In this document: one piece after another, positions 1-7,479 of the stretch
How the letters are laid out: each line of letters starts with the position of its first letter
Numbering within the stretch: position 1 is the stretch's first letter
Assembly: GCF_000010305.1 (NCBI RefSeq)
Contig: NC_012489.1
Coordinates: 1,922,001-1,986,000 of the forward strand
Length of the DNA: 64,000 nt
Direction: 5' to 3'
Source of the DNA: Gemmatimonas aurantiaca T-27
Lineage (GTDB): Bacteria; Gemmatimonadota; Gemmatimonadetes; Gemmatimonadales; Gemmatimonadaceae
The notes under the pieces: generated by a model
The model's database searches: none
Seen by the model: the letters and a program-made list of their open reading frames with translations, nothing else
Told to the model about the DNA's origin: nothing
Made by a program: the position numbers and the translations under genes

Positions 1-1
1 G

Positions 2-688
2 CGCGATGCCATCGACGCGCCCATGCGCTATCACGACACGGACCTCGTGTTCGTCGACACCGCTGGTCTGCGCCGGCAGTCGCGCATCGATGACGGTGTC
101 GAGTTCTACTCGGCGCTGCGTACTCGGCGTGCCATTGATTCGTCGGATGTGTGCATCCTGATGATCGATGCCACCGAAGGGCTGCAGAATCAGGATCTCA
201 AGATTGCGACGATGGCTTGGGAAGCGGGCCGCGGCCTGATCCTGGTCATCAACAAGTGGGACCTGTACGAGGACAAGACCGACAAGAGCGCGGACAAGTT
301 CAAGAAGGAGGCTGTGGAAAAAGTCCCCTATCTCAAATTTGTGCCGTTCCTGTTCACGTCCGCGATTTCAGGGCAGCGGGTGACCAAGGTGCTGGACATC
401 GTGCTGTCGGTGCAGGAGCAGCGCACGCGTCGTATCAGCACATCGGAAGTGAACGATGCGCTGGGTGATCTGCTGGCGCGCCTCCAGCCGCCGCAGGCCG
501 CAGGTCGTGAAGTGAAGCTCAACTACGCCACGCAGGTGGAGATCGAGCCGCCGACCATCGCCGTGTTCGGCAATAACCCCGAGGCCATTCCAGAGCACTA
601 CGTGCGCTTTTTGCACAATGGCTTCCGTGAGCGCTGGGGATTCACCGGCGCGCCGCTTCGCATCATCCTGCGGAGAAAGAACTCGTGA
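2..688 (+). CDS. der: GTPase Der (EngA), C-terminal part, cut by window start
   Basis: This is the 3' part (about 228 codons) of the double-GTPase Der, which assists late assembly of the 50S ribosomal subunit. The visible portion begins in the second G domain. The G3 motif DTAG is followed by the Der-typical LRRQSRID stretch, and the G4 motif NKWD follows in a strand of hydrophobic residues. The last ~90 residues form the KH-like domain that binds rRNA, ending in an Arg/Lys-rich tail. The first G domain and the start codon lie outside the window. The stop overlaps the GTG start of plsY by 4 bp, so the two are translationally coupled. The family assignment is secure. Nothing in the visible part is broken. 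Confidence 0.96.
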   Translation, partial: RDAIDAPMRYHDTDLVFVDTAGLRRQSRIDDGVEFYSALRTRRAIDSSDVCILMIDATEGLQNQDLKIATMAWEAGRGLILVINKWDLYEDKTDKSADKFKKEAVEKVPYLKFVPFLFTSAISGQRVTKVLDIVLSVQEQRTRRISTSEVNDALGDLLARLQPPQAAGREVKLNYATQVEIEPPTIAVFGNNPEAIPEHYVRFLHNGFRERWGFTGAPLRIILRRKNS

Positions 689-1320
689 GTTCGTCGCCGG
701 CCATGATCGCGCTTGCCTTGGTGGTGGCGTACGTCGCCGGCTCATTTCCCACAGCCTACCTGGTTGGTCGAGCCAATGGTGTCGACCTCCGCACGGTTGG
801 CTCTGGGAACCTCGGTGCCACCAACGTGCAGCGCACGTTGGGGTGGCGCTGGGGGTTGTTGGTGTATGTGGTGGACTTCCTGAAGGGCTGGTTGCCGACG
901 CTGCTGCTGCCCGGAGCCTTGGGTATTGCAGGTGGGTGGCCGTGGGGTGTGGCCATTGGTGTGGCGGCCATTGCGGGGCATGTGAAGCCGGTGTTCCTGA
1001 TGGGCAAAGGCGGCGGCAAGGGTGTCGCCACGGCGAGCGGCGTGTTCATGGCGCTCGCTCCCACCGCGACACTGGGCGCCATCGCGGCCTTCATCGTGAT
1101 CGTGGCGATAACGCGCTATGTGTCACTGGGATCATTGGTTGGCGCACTGTGTCTCGCGTTGATTCTCCTCTTCCAGGCGAGAGCGGTCACGCCTCTCGTG
1201 GCGGTGGGATTCACCATCGCCGCATTCGTTTTCTGGACACATCGCGAGAATGTGAAGCGATTGATGCGCGGTGAAGAACGCCGCATCGGTCGCGCGTCAA
1301 CGCCAAACGGAGCGACTTGA
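685..1320 (+). CDS. plsY: glycerol-3-phosphate acyltransferase PlsY
   Basis: This 211-residue integral membrane protein transfers the acyl group from acyl-phosphate to sn-glycerol-3-phosphate, the first committed step of phospholipid synthesis. PlsY motifs are visible: GSGNLGATN near residue 33 and the glycine-rich GKGGGKGVAT loop near residue 110, set among about five hydrophobic segments. It starts with GTG inside the der stop (GTGA overlap). The next gene, gpsA, makes its substrate glycerol-3-phosphate. The acyl-phosphate supplier PlsX is encoded in the same window near 39 kb. The length is normal for the family. Confidence 0.96.
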   Translation: MSSSPAMIALALVVAYVAGSFPTAYLVGRANGVDLRTVGSGNLGATNVQRTLGWRWGLLVYVVDFLKGWLPTLLLPGALGIAGGWPWGVAIGVAAIAGHVKPVFLMGKGGGKGVATASGVFMALAPTATLGAIAAFIVIVAITRYVSLGSLVGALCLALILLFQARAVTPLVAVGFTIAAFVFWTHRENVKRLMRGEERRIGRASTPNGAT

Positions 1321-2336
1321 TGTCGACGGAATCAGGGTCTCCCATTCGTTGTGCGGTGATCGGTGCCGGCGCATGGGGCACAGCCATCGCCGACCGTCTG
1401 GCCCGCAACGGCCATGCCGTGACGCTGTGGGCGCGCGAAGCGGACGTTGTCGAAAGTGTGAATACGCGCCACGAGAACGCGCGATTCCTCGCCGGTGCCA
1501 CGCTGCACAGCAGATTGCGGGCGTCCTCCGATATGGCAGACGCCCTGCGAGGCGCCTCGTTGGTGGTGTACGCTGCGCCTTCGCATGTGCTGCGTCCGGT
1601 GGTCGCCAGCGGGGCCACGTATGTGGAAAACCATGCGGTGCTGTCGGTGGCCACCAAGGGCATCGAACGGGAAACGCTCGCGCTGATGACCGATGTCGTG
1701 GCCAGTGAAGCGCCCGGTCGTGCCGTCGTAGCCATCAGCGGGCCGAGCTTCGCGGTGGAAGTGGCAGCGCAACAACCCACTGCTGTCGTGGCCGCGTGTG
1801 ACGATGTGAGCGCCGCGACCTTTGTGCAGTCTGCGATGAGCGCACCGGAGTTTCGTGTCTACACCAGCGATGATGTGATCGGTGTGGAACTTGGCGGCGC
1901 ACTCAAAAACGTGATGGCCCTGGCCACGGGCATTCTTGATGGACTGGGTTTGGGGTACAATCCTCGCGCCGCGCTGATGACACGAGGCCTCGCCGAGATG
2001 ACGCGACTTGGTGTGGCGATCGGTGCGCGGGCGGAGACCTTTGCCGGGCTGGCCGGCCTGGGTGATCTGGTACTGACGTGCACCGGCGCGTTGTCACGCA
2101 ACCGCGCCGTTGGCGTGGCGATTGGTGAAGGGCAGACGCTCGATCAGGCGCTCGCCGGCAAGGAGAGTGTCGCCGAAGGCGTGCTGAACACACAAAGTGC
2201 GAAAGCGCTGGCCGATCGCGCCGGGGTGGAGCTGCCGATCATCGACGCGACGTATCGCATCCTGTTCGAAGGGCAGGCGCCGCGCGCCGCCGTGGCCGAA
2301 CTGATGGCGCGCGAACTGCGCGCAGAGCGCGACTGA
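1320..2336 (+). CDS. gpsA: NAD(P)H-dependent glycerol-3-phosphate dehydrogenase
   Basis: This 338-residue cytoplasmic dehydrogenase reduces dihydroxyacetone phosphate to sn-glycerol-3-phosphate for phospholipid synthesis. The N-terminal Rossmann motif GAGAWGTA starts near residue 15. The substrate-binding core contains ISGPSFA and the lysine-containing GGALKNVMA segment, and the C-terminal helical domain has the AGLGDLVLTC stretch. I chose the ATG at 1320, which shares its A with the TGA stop of plsY; a TTG one codon upstream is also possible. The plsY-gpsA pairing supplies substrate directly to the acyltransferase. Confidence 0.96.
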   Translation: MSTESGSPIRCAVIGAGAWGTAIADRLARNGHAVTLWAREADVVESVNTRHENARFLAGATLHSRLRASSDMADALRGASLVVYAAPSHVLRPVVASGATYVENHAVLSVATKGIERETLALMTDVVASEAPGRAVVAISGPSFAVEVAAQQPTAVVAACDDVSAATFVQSAMSAPEFRVYTSDDVIGVELGGALKNVMALATGILDGLGLGYNPRAALMTRGLAEMTRLGVAIGARAETFAGLAGLGDLVLTCTGALSRNRAVGVAIGEGQTLDQALAGKESVAEGVLNTQSAKALADRAGVELPIIDATYRILFEGQAPRAAVAELMARELRAERD

Positions 2337-2337
2337 G

Positions 2338-2727
2338 ATGGCTGGTCCGCAACGGGAACTGGTCCAGGAGTTCTACTCCATCGGTGATGTCTGCTCGCTC
2401 ACAGAGCTCAAGCCCCATGTGCTGCGGTACTGGGAGAGCCAGTTCAAGCTGCTCAATCCGGCGAAAAATCGCAGCGGAAACCGCGTGTATTCCCGGCGTG
2501 AGGTGGAGCTGATCCTGCTGGTGAAGCATCTTCTGTATACCGAGAAGTACACGATCGATGGCGCGAGGCAGAAGCTCGACGAGCATCGTAAGGGCGGCAC
2601 GCTGCGCCCCGCCGCGCGTGAAGCGCTGGAAGTGGAGGCTCTCGAAAGCCTCGAACGTGAACTTGCGGAACTGCAGGCGCTGCTGGACGATCCGGCGCCT
2701 CGACCGACTCGAAATTCTGAGGGATGA
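2338..2727 (+). CDS. MerR-family transcriptional regulator
   Basis: This 129-residue DNA-binding protein has a winged-helix MerR head at residues 8-75: FYSIGDVCSLTELKPHVLRYWE followed by the wing RNRVYSRREVELI-like segment. A short helical tail (EVEALESLERELAELQALL) could form the antiparallel dimerisation coiled coil. There is no C-terminal effector domain and no cysteine cluster typical of metal sensors. Its ligand, if any, is therefore unknown. It sits one base after gpsA and overlaps surE by 4 bp, inside a housekeeping operon. Similar short MerR proteins accompany conserved genes in many bacteria, and I cannot name its targets. Confidence 0.85.
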   Translation: MAGPQRELVQEFYSIGDVCSLTELKPHVLRYWESQFKLLNPAKNRSGNRVYSRREVELILLVKHLLYTEKYTIDGARQKLDEHRKGGTLRPAAREALEVEALESLERELAELQALLDDPAPRPTRNSEG

Positions 2728-3485
2728 TGCGCATTCTGCTGAGCAACGACGACGGCATTCTGGCCAAGGGGCTGGGCGTACTGGAACGTGCGGCCGAGTC
2801 GTTGGGGGAGCTGCATGTGGTGGCGCCGGATCGTGAACAAAGCGCCACCAGCCATTCGCTGACACTGCACCATCCGCTGCGCCCGGTGCGTCTGGGTGAA
2901 CGCCGCTGGCAGGTGGACGGCACGCCCACTGACTGCGTGATGCTGGCCTGTGAGGCGTTGCTCGAGGCGCGTCCCGATTTTGTGCTGAGTGGCATCAACC
3001 ATGGTCCCAACATGGGTGAGGACGTGCTGTACAGCGGCACCGTGGCTGCGGCGATGGAAGGGCTGGCGCTGGGCATTCCGGCCATCGCGCTGTCGTTCGC
3101 GGGCAATGTGCTCCGCGCCGATGCGTTGCTGGACACGCAGGTGGGGGCGATCCGCTCCTTGTTGCACCACCTCACCGGGCTGCCGGCGTTTCCGGCGGAC
3201 ACGTTGCTCAATGTGAATCTGCCTGCGGTTCCGGGCGACGAGATTCGTGGTATCCGACTGACTCGGCTTGGTCGCCGGGTGTTCAGTGATTCCATCGCCC
3301 GCATGAAGGATCCGTGGGGTCGTGATATCCTGTGGATTGGTGGTGGCTCCGTGGAATGGAGCGGCGCACCAGATTCCGACTTCCGGGCTGTGCACGACGG
3401 ATACATCTCCGTCACCCCACTGCACCTCGATCTCACGCATCGAGACGTGCTCAATACATCGACCGAATGGTGGCAGGAGCCGTAG
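2724..3485 (+). CDS. surE: 5'/3'-nucleotidase SurE
   Basis: This 253-residue metal-dependent phosphatase removes phosphate from nucleoside 5'- and 3'-monophosphates and is linked to stationary-phase survival. The N-terminal ILLSNDDGI holds the two metal-binding aspartates (residues 9-10). The family motifs APDREQSATSHSLT, VDGTPTDCV, LSGINHGPNMG and YSGTVAAAMEG follow in the usual order. Two adjacent ATG codons (2724 and 2727) are possible starts. The first gives an ATGA overlap with the upstream stop. It precedes pcm, an arrangement known from many bacteria where surE and pcm act together in stress survival. Confidence 0.95.
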   Translation: MMRILLSNDDGILAKGLGVLERAAESLGELHVVAPDREQSATSHSLTLHHPLRPVRLGERRWQVDGTPTDCVMLACEALLEARPDFVLSGINHGPNMGEDVLYSGTVAAAMEGLALGIPAIALSFAGNVLRADALLDTQVGAIRSLLHHLTGLPAFPADTLLNVNLPAVPGDEIRGIRLTRLGRRVFSDSIARMKDPWGRDILWIGGGSVEWSGAPDSDFRAVHDGYISVTPLHLDLTHRDVLNTSTEWWQEP

Positions 3486-4126
3486 AGCCGGAATTCCGCG
3501 GGGCGCGTCGTCGTCTGGTGGAAGCCCTGCAGGACAAGGGGATCAAGGATCTCGCACTCCTGCGGGCGGTGGATGCGATCCCGCGTCACCTGTTCGTACC
3601 GCCCACGGTGCGGCATCGCGCGTACGAGGACTCGGCGCTGCCGATCGGGAACGGGCAGACCATCTCGCAGCCCTATGTGCATGCGCGATCGGTGGAGCAA
3701 TTGCTGCTGACCGGCACCGAGCGGGTGCTCGAGATCGGGACCGGCTCCGGCTACCAGACGGCGTTGTTGTCCCATCTGGCGGCGCAGGTGTTTTCGGTGG
3801 AGCGATATCGCGAACTGCTCGATCGGGCGCGGCCAATTCTCCAGCAAGCCAACGTGCGTAACGCCTCGTTGTCTCTGGGCGACGGCACGCTGGGCTGGCG
3901 GGAGTATGCGCCGTACGATGGAATCGTCGTCAGCGCCGGTGCGCCGCATGTGCCTCCGGCGTTGGAGGAGCAGCTCGCCGAAGGGGGGCGATTGCTGATC
4001 CCCGTGGGCAGCAAGGAAGAGCAGATGCTGACCGTGTTCATCAAGCGCGGGGGCCGACTCGAGGGCCGTGACATCACGCCGGTCCGATTCGTCCCCTTGA
4101 TTGGGGCCGGAGGCTGGCCGGGCTGA
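3467..4126 (+). CDS. pcm: protein-L-isoaspartate O-methyltransferase
   Basis: This is a 219-residue cytoplasmic methyltransferase that repairs isoaspartyl damage in aged proteins using S-adenosylmethionine. SAM motif I is visible as VLEIGTGSGYQTA near residue 83. Upstream is the characteristic IGNGQTISQPYV segment, and downstream the post-I acidic loop and the YDGIVVSAGAPHVP motif. The open frame extends upstream to 3332, but that extension lies wholly inside surE. The ATG at 3467 gives the expected family length and a 19-bp overlap with surE. It is translationally coupled to surE and probably ends this operon. Confidence 0.94.
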   Translation: MVAGAVEPEFRGARRRLVEALQDKGIKDLALLRAVDAIPRHLFVPPTVRHRAYEDSALPIGNGQTISQPYVHARSVEQLLLTGTERVLEIGTGSGYQTALLSHLAAQVFSVERYRELLDRARPILQQANVRNASLSLGDGTLGWREYAPYDGIVVSAGAPHVPPALEEQLAEGGRLLIPVGSKEEQMLTVFIKRGGRLEGRDITPVRFVPLIGAGGWPG

Positions 4127-4263
4127 CCCGGACGTCGCCGGCAGCCGTTTGCTCCCGTGGTTTGCACCACATGCGGTTGTCGGTCATTTTCGCCTATCCG
4201 TTGGCAGCGCGGTGAGCTGTGGCGGAGGCGTGCGCCCCACCTCGAGTCCACCCCGAGTTCGCT

Positions 4264-5379
4264 ATGTCCAATCCCTCCACGACTCCGCTTTCCGAATCGG
4301 AAGCGCCGTTCCCGCCACGCACGGCGGTGCCGCCCTATGCCGCGCCCGCCTTGCGCGGGGCAGGGAACAATGGGTCGTCGGTACGCTTGGCGGCTCCGTA
4401 TGTGCCCGCGGCTTGGCGCACGCATCCGCTGGTTGCTTCGGCCGTGTCCGTGCCGCCGACGCTGATCATGGAAGGGGCGTTCCCAACGCCAGCCGGTGTG
4501 GAGTCGCTTTTTGGAAGCGAGGCGTCCGCGACCACGATTGATTCGTTTGCGCGGCCTGAGCCGCTCGAGTCGTTGTCGCCGGAGCAGGGGACCTTGGACG
4601 ATTCGTTGCCGTGGATTGATGCCTTTCTGTCCACCACACCGGTCGTGCCGATGGCCGCCATTGCGGCTGACGAGAACGACGCCGGTGATGTCGACGCCGT
4701 GGCACCATTCTATGAAGAGACGTTCGCCACCTCGGCATTCGAAGAAGCTGGCGACCTGGACGATGGAGCGGTGGATGGTGCGGACGTCGTGGCAGACCTC
4801 GCGGTGCCAGACCTCGCGGTGCCAGACCTCGCGGTGGAAGCGCCGGTTGTAGAGGTCGCCGAACCGGAGACTGCGTCGTCGGAGGTGATGACGTCAGAAG
4901 TGATGACGTCAGAGGTGATCGCGTCCGATGAGGACGTTGCAGCCGAGGTGATCGCGCGCCAGGCCGAGACGCAGGCAGAAGATTGGCCGCTGCAGCAGGC
5001 GGCCAGCGAGTTTGATGCCTTGGCGGAGCAACTCGAAGCACTGGCTCCACCTGTGCCCACGGAGCCCGCAGCGCTGTTCGCGGAGCCGGCGCAGCCCGAG
5101 CCGCTGCCTGCGTGGAGCGATGACGACATGGTCGACATCATGCCGGTGCGTCAGCCACTGTTCACACCACGCAGCCTGCCAGCCGAACCGGACCATTTGA
5201 TCGGCGCACAGGCGGCGCATCGCGATGACAACGCCGAAGCTGCTGCGCTGGCTCTTGAACTTCTGGCCGGGCGGGTGCGGGCCGGAGACCTGCCGTTGGC
5301 CGGTTACGAACCCCGCATGGGTGACGCCGCGGCCCTCGTGGCGGCACTCGCGGCCTTGCTTGGCGTGAAGCTCCGCTAG
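4264..5379 (+). CDS. acidic Ala/Pro/Val-rich protein of unknown function with tandem repeats
   Basis: I do not recognise a family for this 371-residue protein. It has no signal peptide or membrane segment. The N-terminal ~60 residues are Pro/Ser-rich. The middle (roughly residues 80-310) is strongly acidic and low in complexity, with two runs of 15-bp in-frame repeats (DLAVP units and EVMTS units). The C-terminal ~50 residues look like a folded helical module (ALALELLAGRVRAGDLPL...AALLGVKLR). ATG 4264 is preferred over GTG 4219 because the residues between are unremarkable. The layout suggests a disordered linker with a C-terminal binding module. The function is unknown. Confidence 0.7.
   Translation: MSNPSTTPLSESEAPFPPRTAVPPYAAPALRGAGNNGSSVRLAAPYVPAAWRTHPLVASAVSVPPTLIMEGAFPTPAGVESLFGSEASATTIDSFARPEPLESLSPEQGTLDDSLPWIDAFLSTTPVVPMAAIAADENDAGDVDAVAPFYEETFATSAFEEAGDLDDGAVDGADVVADLAVPDLAVPDLAVEAPVVEVAEPETASSEVMTSEVMTSEVIASDEDVAAEVIARQAETQAEDWPLQQAASEFDALAEQLEALAPPVPTEPAALFAEPAQPEPLPAWSDDDMVDIMPVRQPLFTPRSLPAEPDHLIGAQAAHRDDNAEAAALALELLAGRVRAGDLPLAGYEPRMGDAAALVAALAALLGVKLR
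4792..4836 (+). repeat. three tandem 15-bp repeats inside the acidic protein gene
   Basis: Three head-to-tail copies of a 15-bp unit (CCAGACCTCGCGGTG; the first copy starts with G) encode (A/P)DLAV three times. Because the unit is a multiple of three, copy-number change keeps the reading frame. Confidence 0.9.
4879..4923 (+). repeat. second set of three 15-bp repeats in the same gene
   Basis: Three imperfect copies of TCAGAGGTGATGACG encode SEVMT, SEVMT, SEVIA. The second set lies 42 bp after the first and has a different sequence, so the two arose separately. Confidence 0.85.
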
Positions 5380-5407
5380 CGCCCGTTCCGGTGCTACTTT
5401 TTCCCTC

Positions 5408-5944
5408 ATGACACTGCAGCGTCGTCTCGAGGGGACCATTCGGGATGTGCCGGACTTTCCCACTCCGGGCATTCTGTTCAAGGACATCACGCCGGTGCTG
5501 GCGGATCCGGTACTGCTGGCCGATGTGATCGATGCGATGGCGGCCCCGTACGCCGGACGCGGCATCACGCACGTGGTGGGCGTCGAGAGCCGAGGCTTTC
5601 TGTTCGGAGTTCCGGTGGCGCTGGCGCTCGGCGTTCCGTTTGCTCCAGCCCGCAAGCCGAGCAAACTCCCTTGGCGGACCCAGCGGGAAGCCTACGCCCT
5701 CGAGTACCGCAAAGATGTGCTCGAGATGCACGTGGATGCGCTTGGCACGCCGGGTCAGGTGGCGGCTCGCGTCTTGGTGATCGACGACGTGCTGGCGACC
5801 GGCGGTACCGCGATGGCCACCTGCCGATTGGTGGAACGCCTGGGTGGGGAAGTCGCCGCGGTGGCCGTGGTCGTGGAACTGGGCTTTTTGAACGGGCGGG
5901 CCGCATTGGCCGGACGCGAGGTCCACGCGGTCGTGGGTTTCTAG
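5408..5944 (+). CDS. apt: adenine phosphoribosyltransferase
   Basis: This 178-residue purine-salvage enzyme makes AMP from adenine and PRPP in the cytoplasm. The PRPP-binding loop is clear as VLVIDDVLATGGTA near residue 120. The N-terminal DVPDFPTPGILFKDITP and the mid-protein GVESRGFLFG and KLPW...YALEYRKDVLEMH segments are typical of Apt. The length is normal. It starts 28 bp after the acidic protein gene. A GC-rich hairpin follows the stop. Confidence 0.96.
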   Translation: MTLQRRLEGTIRDVPDFPTPGILFKDITPVLADPVLLADVIDAMAAPYAGRGITHVVGVESRGFLFGVPVALALGVPFAPARKPSKLPWRTQREAYALEYRKDVLEMHVDALGTPGQVAARVLVIDDVLATGGTAMATCRLVERLGGEVAAVAVVVELGFLNGRAALAGREVHAVVGF

Positions 5945-5955
5945 TCGGCTTGCAC

Positions 5956-5993
5956 GGGGCCGGAGCCATATAGAGGCCGTGACTCCCGGCCCC
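5956..5993 (+). terminator. GC-rich hairpin after apt, possible terminator
   Basis: GGGGCCGGAG at 5956-5965 can pair with CTCCCGGCCCC at 5983-5993 with one bulged C and a 17-nt loop. It begins 12 bp after the apt stop, but no T-tract follows. It could be a weak or Rho-assisted terminator. Confidence 0.35.
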
Positions 5994-6234
5994 CACCGCG
6001 CATTGATTGTGCGTGGTTTGCCCCCAGGGGAAACATCCCGTTCAAAGCAGCGTAAGTGCCCGTAGGTCATGGGTCATGACTTTGCTTCTCATTCAGCAGA
6101 GCAGGCGTTAGGCCTCACTCGGAGGCTCGTCCCGCGTCACCGACGCCGCGTGTTGGATCGAGGTCTTGCCCGAGCCCACGGGGATGGCCAACGTTGTGCA
6201 TCCAGTCCGTCCAGAGTTCGCCAAGAGGTATGCC

Positions 6235-6849
6235 GTGTCTCACCGCGCGCCGCCCGAGCCGAACAGCGAAACTCTGCCCGCCGAGGTTGCGGCGCGCCTT
6301 TTCGCCCGCGCCAGCGAGCTGGACGTGGCCTACGGCGACAACATCGCCGTGCCTGACCGCCGCGCCATGACCGACCTGCGCGTCGTGGCAGACCTCCGCG
6401 CGGCGGCCATAGAGGCGGGCATCTCCGCCCGTGCCTTCGATGCGGCGCTGGCCGAGCTGGCCGGGACCGCGCCTGAGCGCGTGCCCGAGGTTGGTGGAAA
6501 GCCGCGGCCCCGTCGGGTATGGGCGCTCGCCGCCGGGGTCATGGCGTTCATCGCGGTCGGTGTCGTCGCCGTCCAGCAGTCGCGGCCGTGGAAGCATTCG
6601 GTGCCGACGGTCGACGAAGCGTTCGTGCTTCGCTGCATGACCGCGGACGAGGCCGCCGGCCTGGTACTCCCGGTCCTCGGTGACCCCACCAACAGCCAAT
6701 TGAAGGCCTCCGCCCAGACGCCTCGCGTGCTCACTGTGCGGACGACGCCGGCACAGATGCGGAACGTGCGCGCGGTGCTTGCAGAGCATGAACCCACCGG
6801 GTCGCAGGCTGTTTGCGCGCCACGGTCGGCGTCCAATGTGACCCCGTGA
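6235..6849 (+). CDS. single-pass membrane protein with secretin-N-like C-terminal domain, function unknown
   Basis: This 204-residue protein is not assigned to a named family. Residues ~10-80 contain a helical module (ARLFARASELDVAYG, then VADLRAAAIEAGISARAFDAALAEL). I have the impression that this module recurs at the N-terminus of Gemmatimonadota membrane proteins. A single membrane helix lies near residues 95-118. The outer part (ADEAAGLVLPVLGD, then a 'LTVRTTPAQMRNVRAVLAEHE' ending split by a short loop) resembles the small mixed alpha/beta N-domains of secretins and TonB receptors. I chose GTG 6235 because AAGAGG sits 6 nt upstream; ATG 6184 is an alternative. It stands alone between apt and tRNA-Arg, and its role is unknown. 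Confidence 0.65.
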   Translation: MSHRAPPEPNSETLPAEVAARLFARASELDVAYGDNIAVPDRRAMTDLRVVADLRAAAIEAGISARAFDAALAELAGTAPERVPEVGGKPRPRRVWALAAGVMAFIAVGVVAVQQSRPWKHSVPTVDEAFVLRCMTADEAAGLVLPVLGDPTNSQLKASAQTPRVLTVRTTPAQMRNVRAVLAEHEPTGSQAVCAPRSASNVTP

Positions 6850-7250
6850 GGCGGCGTTGCAGGCGTTGCCGTTCGGTTGTCGAGCGCGCGGTAGCGGTTG
6901 ATTGCTTCGACGGCTTTCCGCGAAATCTGCGGGCATAATGAGCAGATGTCTGCCATACGAGGCGCCCTTCCATGCCGGTCTGGGTTCGGGCAGGCCAAGT
7001 GTATTGCAGCACTCCGTCGAAGCGACTATCGGGAATGACAACGCGAGCCCATACGCCGTGAAGATTGGCCTCAAAAGGCCCTTCAGACTGACAGCGAGAC
7101 ACTGACAAACTATCTTATCAGGGAATGACGATCTTTCCGGGACAGAACAGAAGACGAAGGGTCGAGAATGAAGCCACAGACAGTACCACCGACGCCGATT
7201 CGCTGGGATGAGGATTTCCAGGTGAAAGCGTCTTGACGTAGAGCACGTAA
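6850..7250. other. 401-bp gene-free stretch before tRNA-Arg
   Basis: No convincing gene is seen on either strand. The open frames here are short, lack ribosome-binding sites, and on the minus strand run through tRNA sequence. The stretch looks less GC-rich by eye than its neighbours. Confidence 0.6.
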
Positions 7251-7324
7251 GTCCTTGTAGCTCAGTTGGATAGAGCATCGGTTTCCTAAACCGGGGGTCG
7301 CAGGTTCGAATCCTGCCAAGGACG
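7251..7324 (+). tRNA. tRNA-Arg (anticodon CCU)
   Basis: A complete cloverleaf of 74 nt can be drawn. The acceptor stem is GTCCTTG with CAAGGAC (7251-7257 / 7317-7323) and the discriminator G is at 7324. The D arm is GCTC/GAGC. The anticodon stem is 7278-7282 / 7290-7294 with loop TTCCTAA, so the anticodon CCT is at 7285-7287. The T arm is GCAGG-TTCGAAT-CCTGC. CCA is not encoded. It reads AGG codons, which are rare in this GC-rich genome. Confidence 0.97.
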
Positions 7325-7343
7325 TTTTCAGATATTTCCTGAA

Positions 7344-7376
7344 CTGTCGGCCGGAGGTTCGAATCCTCTCGGGGCA
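7344..7376 (+). pseudogene. 3' fragment of a second tRNA (T arm and acceptor strand only)
   Basis: The stretch contains a full T arm (GGAGG-TTCGAAT-CCTCT, 7353-7369) followed by CGGGGCA, which resembles the 3' half of a tRNA acceptor stem. There is no D arm, anticodon arm or 5' acceptor strand upstream; the sequence instead abuts the end of tRNA-Arg by 19 nt. Such 3' tRNA fragments are typical leftovers of integrase recombination or of partial gene duplication. It cannot be a functional tRNA. Confidence 0.75.
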
Positions 7377-7479
7377 CTTCGCTGCACACCATTTTCTGCT
7401 ATCTTGTCTGACTACCCACGAACGCTTGAATATTCGGCTTCGTGGTCGTTCGAGTCCCTCTTACCGTTGGCATTCACGC

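Noticed and set aside
3332-3466. N-terminal extension of pcm
   Set aside because: The 45 codons lie inside surE in another frame and have no family similarity; ATG 3467 restores the normal length.
4219-4263. GTG start for the acidic protein
   Set aside because: It adds 15 codons without similarity or ribosome site. It is possible but less likely than ATG 4264.
6107-6113. Integron attC core GTTAGGC
   Set aside because: The 7-mer fits GTTRRRY, but no paired RYYYAAC core, no folded attC arms and no integrase or cassette array are visible.
6115-7392. A 425-residue minus-strand open frame with IRTCDPRFRKPMLYPTELQ-like sequence
   Set aside because: This peptide is the well-known artefact of translating the reverse strand of tRNA genes; it runs across tRNA-Arg and the tRNA fragment and through the plus-strand membrane-protein gene.
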